This document shows positions 41,575 through 50,945 of a DNA stretch of 64,000 bases, one piece after another. Source of the stretch: Argyresthia goedartella (Eukaryota; Arthropoda; Insecta; Lepidoptera; Argyresthiidae); the NCBI GenBank assembly GCA_949825045.1, contig OX463836.1:14484329-14548328 (forward strand). The letters are read 5' to 3'. The notes below the pieces were generated by a model, which was not told the origin of the DNA, did not search any database, and saw only the letters and a list, made by a program, of their open reading frames with translations. How positions within the stretch are numbered: position 1 is the stretch's first letter; each line of letters opens with the position of its first letter. A program made the translations under genes and the position numbers.

Positions 41575-42247
41575 TAGGGTTCCGCACCCGAAGGGTGCCA
41601 AACGGGACCGTATTACTAAGCCTCCGCTGCCCAGCCGTCCGACAGCGCGCTGTATCTCATGAACCGTAAGAAGTAGAGAGTTGACATTTTCACAGAATGT
41701 GTATTTCCGTTGCCGCTACAGCAAGAAATAATTGATTACCCGAGATTTTATAAATTAAAGTGGGTCCCCATACAATAGACGTGTTTTAACACCAGCCGCG
41801 ATAGAACAAAGTATAAAACGATTCAAGGAAAGGGTGTGAAAGGAGCCGTCGGACGGGGACGCCCAAGAAGGTCCTATAAAGACCAAATCGGCGATTTGTT
41901 AGTGAAGGGGCAAATACAAAGTACCCGTTACCGGCGAGCTTGCATGAAGAGACTTATGAATGTTGAGGAAGCGAGAGACGCATGCCAGGATCGTAGCAGG
42001 TGGAGGTCTTTGGTCTCTGCCTACCCCTCTTCCGGGAAATAGGCGTGAGCATTTGTATGTATGATTCAAACATGACCTTAGATTTCGCGGCTTATCCACG
42101 TGGCTGTGGCGGCGCAATTGGTTTGATATCGGTTTCGAAATTATTCACGTTAGTTTTTGATTTATTATTTTCAGAGGTTAAGTCTTCTCGTACGATGGTA
42201 CGGAACCCCCCGCGTGCGAGTTCGACCCGCATTTGACCGATTATTTT
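41575..42247 (+). mobile_element. Element G, interrupted by a LINE
   Basis: 'agggttccgcacccgaaggg' to 'cgcatttgaccgattatttt'. It includes 'gacgtgttttaacaccagcc' and the tRNA-like 'ggcggcgcaattggtttgat'. The LINE insertion at 41827-42062 divides it. The minus-strand frame 42092-42418 overlaps its end and is not supported. Confidence 0.75.
41827..42062 (+). pseudogene. 5'-truncated LINE, 236 bp, with target duplication
   Basis: GATTCAA at 41820-41826 and 42063-42069 brackets the insertion. It encodes GRGRPRRSYKDQIGDLLVKG and VEEARDACQDRSRWRSLVSA up to a stop at 42042, followed by 'gcgtgagcatttgtatgtat', a short 3' tail. The polymerase domain is absent. Confidence 0.85.
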
Positions 42248-42589
42248 ATTATCCTTTCCGCCGTTGCTACCCCTACATGAGCACAGTGAACGGATGCGTT
42301 CAGTTTCAGGAATAGCATCCTTTGTCCAAAACTCGAGAGGAACGATCCAAATTGCTACATTCGCCCGAGCCTCGGTTACCCGCACGACGTATGTACACAC
42401 CGGGATTCGTGACGTCACTAAGGCGCTCTAAGGTCTTTGCGTTCCAGCGAGGTGCTTAGTTAACTCGGGCGGGTTACACATCGTTATACTCTGGTATCTG
42501 GAATATATATTTCAATCGCTAGTCGATTATTCTTGGAGACAAAGAAGTGCATTTCAATATGTACTTGGAAATTTTAAATAGTAATCTAT

Positions 42590-42655
42590 AAGCTCGCCTT
42601 TGCTCATAAAGTATTTTGTTAATTATGATTTATGTGCAATAAAGAATATATTAAT
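42590..42655 (+). mobile_element. LINE 3' end fragment
   Basis: 'tataagctcgcctttgctca' and 'ttatgtgcaataaagaat' match the 3' terminus of the LINE family at 23318-24500. Confidence 0.6.
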
Positions 42656-42732
42656 ACTTGTTATATGAATATTAACTCTAAAACACAATTTACTGTCCTA
42701 TACAACATTTGAGTGGTTAGACAACATACTTT

Positions 42733-42998
42733 GTAGGGTTCCGTATCCGAAGGGTGCCAAACGGGACCCTATTACTAAGCGTCCGCTGTCCGTCTGTCTG
42801 TCTATCCGTGACAGGGCCTATGACCGGGCTCTATCTGATGAACATGAAATGAGTTGAAATTTTTACACAATGTGTATTTCCGTTGCCGCCACAGTAACAA
42901 ATAATGATCTACTTAAAGGAGTTCCCATAAGGACAGATGTCTCGTGCGATGGTACGGAACCCTCCGTATGCGAGTTCAACCCGCACTTGACCGCCTTT
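42733..42998 (+). mobile_element. Element G, copy 1 of a tandem pair
   Basis: 'agggttccgtatccgaaggg' to 'cccgcacttgaccgccttt', complete at both ends but with a shorter middle than the next copy. Confidence 0.8.
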
Positions 42999-43402
42999 TT
43001 AGGGTTCCGTACCCAACGGGTAAGAACGGAACCCTATTACTAAGACTTCGCTGTCCGTCCGTCTGTCACCAGGCTGTATCTCAAGAACCTAGCTAGAGAG
43101 TTGAAATTTTCACAGATTATGTATTTCTGTTGCCGCTATAACAACAAATACTAAAAAACAGGATAAAAGAAATATTTAAGGGGGCTCCCATACAACAATT
43201 CTTTCAATACCACATACAAACTTATGGATGCACCTGGTTACGTACATGGAGTGTGAAAGTAACCGCACCAATAACTTTGTAAACAATATTTTGCTGTGTA
43301 AAATCCAAACTATTCACTCCACACCATCGCTTCCATTGAACGGTGGTACGGAACCCTTCGTGCGCGATTTAGACTCGCACTTGACCGGTTTTTTGATCTG
43401 TC
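42999..43402 (+). mobile_element. Element G, copy 2 of a tandem pair
   Basis: Begins immediately after copy 1 with 'ttagggttccgtacccaacg' and ends 'gactcgcacttgaccggttt'. It is nearly identical to 21276-21697 through its whole length, including 'cacatacaaacttatggatg' and 'ccattgaacggtggtacgga'. Confidence 0.85.
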
Positions 43403-43562
43403 AACGGTTCTCGAGTTGTACGCAATGCGGAAATCGTCGAATCTGGAATCTGCCTAGCCTAATTTACTTAGGCATCTGTTCTAGACTGTATAAGCAAGTT
43501 CGTGCAGTGAGAGCAGCATCAACATCAATTTTAAGTTACAAAAATTAGAATGACTTGTGTTT

Positions 43563-43893
43563 AAACGATTACCAAAAACGCACCTATTTTACTACCAATA
43601 AATTCGAAATGACTGCCAGAATGGATAAATGTACACCAAATTGTGTTTGGATAAATGATCACCAAACTACTTTTTATGTTTTGTGTACTTAAGTTTATGT
43701 TTTAAGTATTATTTGTTGTTCTTACATGTTCAACCTAACACGGAGGATAAAGGGGGCTTCACTCCGCTCACCCCCTTTACCCTTCACCTCAGCTACCGCA
43801 GTATTTACCCTGATACTTTTTAAAACTTTTGCTGTTCATTTATCCATTTTGGGAAAAAAAAAAAACATTTTGGTGATCATTATATTTGTTGCC
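43563..43893 (-). mobile_element. MITE-2 copy with the shared core
   Basis: Minus orientation: 'accaaaaacgcacctatttt', 'gttgttcttacatgttcaac', 'gggggcttcactccgctcac', 'cagctaccgcagtatttacc', 'catttatccattttgggaaa'. Confidence 0.75.
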
Positions 43894-43929
43894 AATCAAA
43901 ATCAACACCCTCTTCTTCTTCTCATAGTG

Positions 43930-44110
43930 CCTCTCCAACTACTTGGAGGTTGGCGGTCAACTCTCCATGGTCCTGTTCTTTGCCAAGCGCATGAGCTGTT
44001 CTACGCTGGCCACTCCCGTCCATCGTTCCCTGATGATGGAGACTTCCTCCTTCTGCCAGCGCGTCTTTTCCCCTCTACCTTGCCCATTACGATGACCTGA
44101 AGGAGTATTT
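43930..44110 (-). pseudogene. LINE C-terminal fragment
   Basis: Minus strand: YSLLQVIVMGKVEGKRRAGR in one frame and RERWTGVASVEQLMRLAKNR in another, ending in a stop at 43957-43959. 'GK.EG.RR.GRR' followed by 'W.G..S..QL..LA..R' is typical of an RTE-like C-terminus. At least one frameshift lies between the blocks. Confidence 0.6.
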
Positions 44111-44520
44111 TCTTTTTCTTTATAGTCAAGATGAGGAACTATGGACCCGGGTATCGACACCTGGGAATTACATAATCGTAACGTACAAGGATGTAGAGTA
44201 AAATTACTGCCATAAGCCAGAACAAAGAGTGTGAACGGGCCCTAACTGAATCTAGGTCTCAAGATAAAGACGGTAATTTTATAGACCTGCCCAGTAACTA
44301 AAACTCATGGCGTGAAGATAAAAACGCAGTAACTAACTTGAGAAAGTTACATTCGTGACTGTTACTCCTTCCGTGACCTGGTTTTCTAATCAATGTGGCG
44401 GGAAATGTGAAATTAATTTACTGGCACACGATTAACCTTTTATTCATGGTATATATAATAAATAAATGTACCCCATTACTTAATCCGCTGAAGGTAGGTA
44501 AGTTAGCAAATTAGTTAAAC
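44111..44520. other. No recognisable feature
   Basis: Unassigned sequence leading into the satellite. Confidence 0.4.
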
Positions 44521-45669
44521 CGGATACGAGTAAGATTGAGCCATACTCCGTCGCACTGGCTCAGTGCGGGTGGAGAGGTTTTACGACTACTACTACCAAG
44601 TAAAAGTAAATAGTAAATGTAGCCTCATTATGTCCCCGCCGAGGTGCGCGGGCCCTTACCCGGAGACGAGTAAGATTGAGCCATACTCCGTCGCACTGGC
44701 TCAGTGCGGGTGGAGAGGTTTTACGACTACTATTACCAAGTAAAAGTAAATAGTAAATGTAGCCCCATTATGTCCCCGCCGAGGGGCGCGGGCCCTTACC
44801 CGGAGACGAGTAAGATTGAGCCATACTCCGTCGCACTGGCTCAGTGCGGGTGGAGAGGTTTTACGACTACTACTACCAAGTAAAAGTAAATAGTAAATGT
44901 AGCCCCATTATGTCCCCGCCGAGGGGCGCGGGCCCTTACCCGGAGACGAGTAAGATTGAGCCATACTCCGTCGCACTGGCTCAGTGCGGGTGGAGAGGTT
45001 TTACGACTACTACTACCAAGTAAAAGTAAATAGTAAATGTAGCCCCATTATGTCCCCGCCGAGGGGCGCGGGCCCTTACCCGGAGACGAGGAAGATTGAG
45101 CCATACTCCGTCGCACTGGCTCAGTGCGGGTGGAGAGGTTTTACGACTACTACTACCAAGTAAAAGTAAATAGTAAATGTAGCCCCATTATGTCCCCGCC
45201 GAGGGGCGCGGGCCCTTACCCGGAGACGAGTAAGATTGAGCCATACTCCGTCGCACTGGCTCAGTGCGGGTGGAGAGGTTTTACGACTACTACTACCAAG
45301 TAAAAGTAAATAGTAAATGTAGCCCCATTATGTCCCCGCCGAGGGGCGCGGGCCCTTAGCCGGAGACGAGTAAGATTGAGCCATACTCCGTCGCACTGGC
45401 TCAGTGCGGGTGGAGAGGTTTTACGACTACTACTACCAAGTAAAAGTAAATAGTAAATGTAGCCCCATTATGTCCCCGCCGAGGGGCGCGGGCCCTTACC
45501 CGGAGACGAGTAAGATTGAGCCATACTCCGTCGCACTGGCTCAGTGCGGGTGGAGAGGTTTTACGACTACTACTACCAAGTAAAAGTAAATAGTAAATGT
45601 AGCCCCATTATGTCCCCGCCGAGGGGCGCGGGCCCTTACTCGGAGACGAGTAAGATTGAGCCATTCTCC
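44521..45669. repeat. 140-bp satellite, eight full units
   Basis: Units start at 44521, 44661, 44801, 44941, 45081, 45221, 45361 and 45501, with a partial unit from 45641. Copies are almost identical; the first differs most ('cggatacgag', 'gcctcatt', 'gaggtgcg'). Each unit contains a hairpin, 'cgcactg gct cagtgcg', and a GC-rich end, 'ccgccgaggggcgcgggccc'. No coding function is seen. Confidence 0.97.
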
Positions 45670-45717
45670 ACCACCAAGTAGCGATAGTGTATACCACTAT
45701 CGAGTAGCGATAGTATG

Positions 45718-46095
45718 TATGTCACCGTAAGATTGTCAAAACCGTTAGTTGATAAACTAACGTTTTCTCGTTAGTTGGTCAACTGTCGACAGATAGTAAA
45801 CTGTGGCGTACTGCTTACTATATGACGCGTTAGTTGTTAAACTAACGGTTAAATCGTTAAATAGTAGACAGGTTTAAACTTGAATTGCAAACGAAATGCC
45901 AGGGTAAACACTGCGGTAGCTTAGGTGATGACTTGAGGGGGCGAGCGCAGAATAGTCTTCATGTTAGCTTGGCATGTAAGAATAAAAGAAACGTAAATTC
46001 TAAACCCTGTTGGTCTGGTTTACTATCTGTCGATAGTTGATCAGTTAAAGCGTTAGGTTATTAACTAACGGTTTTGACTATCTTATGGTGACATA
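45718..46095 (+). mobile_element. MITE-3 with a divergent shared core
   Basis: Termini 'tatgtcaccgtaagattgtc' and 'gactatcttatggtgacata' are inverted, followed inward by 'cgttagttgataaactaacg'-type sequence on both sides. The middle (45895-46000) carries 'actgcggtagcttaggtgat' and 'catgttagcttggcatgtaa', a diverged version of the core. A second copy begins at 63778. Confidence 0.8.
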
Positions 46096-46314
46096 TAATA
46101 CACGAGTATAATCAACGCATTTTGCCAGCCCTTTATAGGGAGGACCTTCAAAAGTCCCGCGATTTTCATCGTTATTGCTTGTTAATAAAGTCCAAAACCA
46201 ATAAAATTATTGTGTCCAAAATATGGTCAGAGCTCTATATCGGTGAGCCAGATGAATTCTCCAATTTTCGTGACGGGGGGCTAACCATGTTACTAATCGT
46301 TATAATATGGGAAA
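46096..46314. other. No recognisable feature
   Basis: Short unassigned interval. Its last bases 'gggaaa' are the start of the MITE-1 copy split by the Tc1 element. Confidence 0.5.
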
Positions 46315-46316
46315 TA

Positions 46317-47968
46317 CACTCGGCGTCAAAAAAATCGCACCTTTCCTAAAATTCATGTCAAGCGATTATAACTCCTAAGATCCTTCCTTTACCCTATCAT
46401 TATTAGTATCATTTAAAAGCTCAATTAATAAGCTTTCAAAAAAAAATCATTTGTTTAGGGAAAATCAAAAACCAGAAATCGCCAGCACTTTGATTAAAAA
46501 GTGGCGATGTACGCGTTTGGAGGCTCACTAATTGAACCACCCTGGACGCGTATAAAATGGGGGGTAATAATCAATTATGGGTCATTTGCTATCCAGACGT
46601 CACAGAGGTCACACCTGAAGAGCTCCGACAAGAAAAAACCCAGTGAAAATGGATACCACGGCAGAAGAAGCAGCTCAAGTGGTGTCCCTACTGCAAACCG
46701 GACTACGGCAGGTTGAAGTTGCTCGGCAACTGAACATCAGCCGATTTCGAGTGCAACGGGTATACCGACGGTTCCAAGAGACTGGAGGTTACATCAGGAA
46801 ACATGGTTCCGGGAGACGTCGCTGCACTACCGTCAGAGATGATCGCTACATTGTGTCGACGTCTTTGCGGAACCGCTTCTCCAACGCTGTGAAGCTGCAG
46901 CATCAGCTTCGAGCTACTTGAAGGACAACAGTCAGTGTCTCCACTATCAGAAGAAGGCTGCGAGAGAAGAATTTGCTGCCCCAGAGAGCTGCTACAGGCC
47001 CCCAATTGACTGCCATCCACCCGACGAGGAGGAAGCGATTTTCCGAAACGCACTTGCCGTGGACATTCGACCAGTGGAGGAATGTCCTGTTCTCCGACGA
47101 AACCCGAGTGTGCCTGTACACCAACGACAGGCGTAAAAGAGTCTACAGGCGACCAGGGGAGCGTTTCACACCGGCCTGCACCGTGGAAACCGTCGGCTAT
47201 GGAGGAGGATCTGCATGTTCTGGGGCGGCATCTCTATCGACGGCAAGACAGACCTCGTGTGCGTCTCCAGAGCTGGAGGTGGTCGCGGCCAGGGGTCTCT
47301 GACTGCTCACCGGTACATCACCGAGATTTTGGAGGAGCATGTGGTCCCATATGCTGGTTTTGTCGGCGCCAACTTCGAGTTCATGCACGACAACACCCGG
47401 TGCCGCACAGCCTTTATTACCAAGGACTACCTACGTCGAGTTTGCATCAAGGTTGTGGACTGGCCAGCAAGAAGCCCCGACCTCAATCCTATCGAGCACC
47501 TCTGGGGCGAGCTGAAACGGTGAGTTCGGGCCCATGATCCAGCTCCTGCCACTCTCGATGAGCTTCGAGATGCCATCATCGAGGAGTGGGACAACATTCC
47601 CCAGGAACACGTCTTGATGCTCATCAGGTCCATGACTGACCGCTTGGAAGCTGCTCGGAGGGCTAGAGGAGGCAACACTAGGTTTTAAGACTAACTTTTA
47701 AGGATTTTTATTGTTGATTTTTAATTTTTGTACAACAGTAAAAGGAACACCTTTTCTTTGTAATTTTGATCAGAATACACATTGTTTCACATTTACCCAG
47801 AATTTTCTTTTTTTATGGGGTTGGTGGCCAATTTCCTACCGTTTTCAAATAGGGGATTTCATTAGCTTTCAAATGATACTAATAATGATAGGGTACAGGA
47901 AGGATCTTAGGAGTTAGAATCGCTTGACACGAATTTTAGGAAAGGTGCGATTTTTTTGACGCCGAGTG
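46317..47968 (+). mobile_element. Tc1-type transposon, full length, inactive
   Basis: 1652 bp between TA duplications (46315-46316, 47969-47970). Terminal inverted repeats are 105 bp (46317-46421 and 47864-47968) with about four mismatches, starting 'cactcggcgtcaaaaaaatc'. It carries one transposase pseudogene. The left TA and the following 'ttaaactgcacatc' show that it landed in the terminal bases of a MITE-1 copy. Confidence 0.95.
46649..47688 (+). pseudogene. Tc1 DD34E transposase, three disabling changes
   Basis: Starts at ATG 46649. The N-terminal paired-like DNA-binding region includes QVEVARQLNISRFRVQRVYR and a GRRR linker. The catalytic triad is visible: FSDETRVCL (first D), FMHDNTRC (second D) and PDLNPIEHLW (E), with 34 residues between the second D and the E. 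Lesions are an in-frame TGA at 46919, a one-base deletion near 47210 where the frame moves between YGGGS and the next block, and a TGA at 47521 after WGELKR. The remaining C-terminus is readable to TAA at 47686-47688. It would have bound the element ends and excised and inserted DNA at TA; it is now inactive. Confidence 0.93.
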
Positions 47969-48125
47969 TATTAAACTGCACATCAATAATACTGATTTGC
48001 ACAGCAAATATACTGGTTTTCGAATGAGCGAAGCCCCCTTTATCCTTCGTATTAGGTTGAATATGTAAGAACAACAAAAATACTCAAAACATAAAAAGTT
48101 GCTGTGTAAAAGTGTTCACAGGATA
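47969..48125 (+). mobile_element. MITE-1 remainder to the right of Tc1
   Basis: 'tattaaactgcacatcaata', 'gatttgcacagcaaatatac', a shortened core ('gagcgaagccccctttatcc', 'ttgaatatgtaagaacaac') and 'gctgtgtaaaagtg'. The right end is degraded. Confidence 0.7.
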
Positions 48126-48212
48126 CTTTTTATCCGAAGGAGGGTAAAGTTTTCCCAGTAAATGATAATTCGTAAGTCTACTGAGACGAAGCTGCGGGCA
48201 CCAGCTACATAT

Positions 48213-48281
48213 ATTATTTATAATAATAAGCATACTATAATATTCTACTCTTATTATAGAATGCTTATTATTATAAATAAT
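48213..48281. repeat. AT-rich foldback
   Basis: 'attatttataataataagca' is followed by its inverted complement ending at 48281, with a loop 'ttctactct'. The stem is about 30 bp with a few mismatches. It follows 'gaagctgcgggcaccagcta', a phrase often seen at lepidopteran transposon ends. Confidence 0.7.
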
Positions 48282-48299
48282 AGTCTATTATGACACCCA

Positions 48300-48555
48300 T
48301 CCTCTCCCGCACATATTTTTGGAACCTAACCTAAGTTTCCTATTTAGGATGATAACTTTTGAACCACTGGACTCATTTAAATAAAATATATTTAAGAACC
48401 ATCTCAGTGAATTATACTACCAATTAAAAAAAACACCATTAAAATCCATCCAACCGTTTGAGCGCTTGAGTGCCACAGACAGACAGACAAACACAGAGAC
48501 ACACAGACGCTTCAAAATTATAACACCCCTCCTTTTCGTCGGGGGTTGAAAAGGT
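48300..48555 (+). repeat. Dispersed repeat H, single copy
   Basis: 'gataacttttgaaccactgg', 'attaaaatccatccaaccgt' and 'cgcttcaaaattataacacc' match 17118-17320. Confidence 0.65.
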
Positions 48556-48890
48556 AAACAACCTTTTTACCAATCAATCGTTGCCTAGCAACGTAGTGCC
48601 AACAATGATATCATGCTTTAGCGCAAAATTATCGATGCCTTCATTTAAACCTTACTGTAGCCCTTATTGCTTACAGGTAAGGGCGATTATAGTAATTTTG
48701 AACGAAATTTTAGTTAACAGTAAGGTGTTTTATTGAAGTGGCTTGGATTTCCCTGAAAGACTGTGGTGTGTGTATAAATGGAAATGCGAAAGACATGGGG
48801 AAGAATTGTATTATAATTGGGTCTCAGCAGTTTCGATTCGGAAAATGAATTCGTTATTTAACTGTACTAGATAATACGTAGATAAGACGC
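48556..48890. other. No recognisable feature
   Basis: Unassigned. Confidence 0.35.
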
Positions 48891-48894
48891 CAGT

Positions 48895-49085
48895 TGACGA
48901 TCTCTGTTGCGATGCTATCCTGCGTCCCAAGCGAGAAGTCCCGGGTTCGAATCTCGGCTGGGGTGGAAAAAACACAAGGTCTTGGATGTTTATATGTGTG
49001 TGACGTCGCTGTGTCTGGTTCCCACGACACAGGTTATCCTAGTGAAGGGTCAGAAGTATATACCTGTATATAAATGTTGGTTTGT
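48895..49085 (+). mobile_element. SINE-A, diverged
   Basis: 'gttgacgatctctgttgcga' head (A-box weakened), B-box 'gtcccgggttcgaatctcgg', 'gacgtcgctgtgtctggttc', ending 'tacctgtatataaatgtt'. Confidence 0.75.
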
Positions 49086-49297
49086 TTTGTTTGGAGGCCC
49101 GTTTTGGAGAGTAACTATTTGACGTCGTGTCCAGCTCGAAGGACCAAGTTTAACGCCCATATATCGTTATGTACATATTTAGCCATATTAGGTGGCAAAG
49201 TTAAGTACAATGTACATAATTACATGGTTGATTTATATCTCTTGTTAGAGACAAGCTTGCATTTCTATAAGCTTGTAATGTGAATTTACATGAAATA

Positions 49298-49465
49298 TAC
49301 GACCGACGACCGAGTCGGCACTGACCCTGCCTACGAAGCCAAGGGTCCCGGGTTCGAGTTCCGGTGGGGGAAAATATTTGTTTGATGAAAACGGATGTTT
49401 GTACCCTAGTCATGGTTGTTTATCTATCTAAGTATAATATTTATCTATATAAGTATGTGTATCTG
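49298..49465 (+). mobile_element. SINE-D, 3'-truncated
   Basis: 'ccgagtcggcactgaccctg', B-box 'gtcccgggttcgagttccgg', body to 'ataagtatgtgtat'. The last third is missing. Confidence 0.8.
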
Positions 49466-49479
49466 TAATGGTACACGAG

Positions 49480-49645
49480 AGTTAGTACATTTGATACTTC
49501 ATTTTGCGTGACAGAGGGCTAGCCCATCGCCGCGCTGTTTTGAATACGAGAATCGGTTCATATAACGTTTGGGGTTTTGAGTAGCTCAGTGGTAAGTTAG
49601 CAAAAAAAAACAGAGCCGACGCGTGGGATGGTTCGAGGAAGGTTA
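49480..49645. mobile_element. SINE relics
   Basis: 49490-49545 has a minus-strand SINE-B piece ('gacagagggctagcccatcg'). 49570-49640 reads 'gagtagctcagtggtaagtt' (good A-box) and 'gatggttcgagg' (partial B-box), a decayed tRNA-like head. Confidence 0.4.
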
Positions 49646-50945
49646 CAGGTCAGGTTTTTTTTGTCGCATTCCTGCGAGATGTGTAGGGATCAGAGCCGAT
49701 TTGGCGCGCGTTGAATAAATTATGAATAACTAAATAATGAAAGGTTATTATGGAACGATACGGAGAAAGCTATTATGTTGATTGCAAATATACAATTGCG
49801 TTTGGTTGGTATGAGATGGCGAGTTTGACACGACTAGTATGAATAGCATTCTAGTGGTCTTTGTCCAGCGCGCTAGCGGTCGGGAAGGCTTAATTAATCG
49901 CAACAAGCTTTTATGGTCAGCGATCAACAGATTCTGTGTATCGGCAGTACCGAATGACTTGAGTGATAACCTACGGTTGATCATAGTGAATATGCGTACA
50001 CACAATTTGTAGAACGGCGGATCCGCATGGCATGGTTGAAATTAGACCCTGTGTAGTTAGTGATAAGAAGCTTCGCTTGGGCAGAGCGTGTTCGCAAAGG
50101 ATGCCATTTTTTTTTCAGACATGTGGGGACTATAAATACGATTGCGGGGGAAGGGAGAGCATTCAGTCTCAGCGTCTAGCTACTGTGACAGTCATCTTTC
50201 AAATTATAAACAGTTTTGGTCTGCCGTGTTACGCGTCAGAACTGGGCGAATTGTGATTGCGAGTTTCAGTGGATTTTCGTGAGTGTCTGAAGCGCCGAGA
50301 TATACCTCGGTTCCTATCCTTTATATCAACCTACCCCAAATTCCCAAAACTATCCTTGGGTCGTTAGATAAGAACTTGTAGGTAACTGATCTGAGTCTGA
50401 GTCTGGGCTTGGAGCGACCCTAAATTCCTTTTTCCTTCACCATAGGGTTCCTGGATTGGCTCTTAGGATATTCGCGGGCTAATCCTCTCCTCATTCCTTT
50501 CGAGTAGCGAGTTTTGAAATTCCCACACACACAGTCATTAAACATACAAGCACATTCAAATCAAACTCAACCATTTTCGAGTGGTGTCGATAATGGACGT
50601 GGTATAACACTAGGATTTTAGACTAGGCTAGACAGGAGTTTAGTTGCGGCTAAACCTAGGTTGGCAGGGCATAGGGAGACTGTTTGATCGATGAGGTGCC
50701 GCGGATGGAAATAACAAATTCAGAACAAAGTTAAACCGGTGTCAACACAGATAACCTATCCTGTTGATATTTTGACATTTGAGTGTTGTCGGGGACGCGC
50801 GAAGAGATCAAATTACAGTCTAAAGTTCATTGTTTAGGACCGGGTAGGTTGTTTTGCTTTGCCTTGGGTCAGGTTGGATTCAAGTTGCATCTTTAAATTA
50901 AATGTAAAATTCGCTGGAGGTCTAATGTGTAGGCTGAGTCAAATA
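49646..50945. other. Mostly unassigned; one core-promoter-like site
   Basis: 'actataaatacg' (TATA at 50131-50138) is followed 34 bp from its start by 'attcagtctc', an arthropod initiator match. No ORF of note follows, so this may be part of an LTR or an orphan promoter. The rest is not recognised. Confidence 0.3.

Noticed and set aside
41239..41601. Complete host gene of 120 codons
   Set aside because: Its first residues come from the adjoining element G; the rest is a recurrent retroelement C-terminus.
42092..42418. 108-codon minus-strand frame
   Set aside because: Half lies in element G; no recognised domain in the remainder.
44521..45669. CRISPR or rDNA spacer array
   Set aside because: Whole 140-bp units are near identical without spacers and no rRNA sequence is adjacent.
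47082..47537. Separate 151-codon gene inside the Tc1 element
   Set aside because: Out-of-frame reading of the transposase; the DD34E motifs lie in the other frames.
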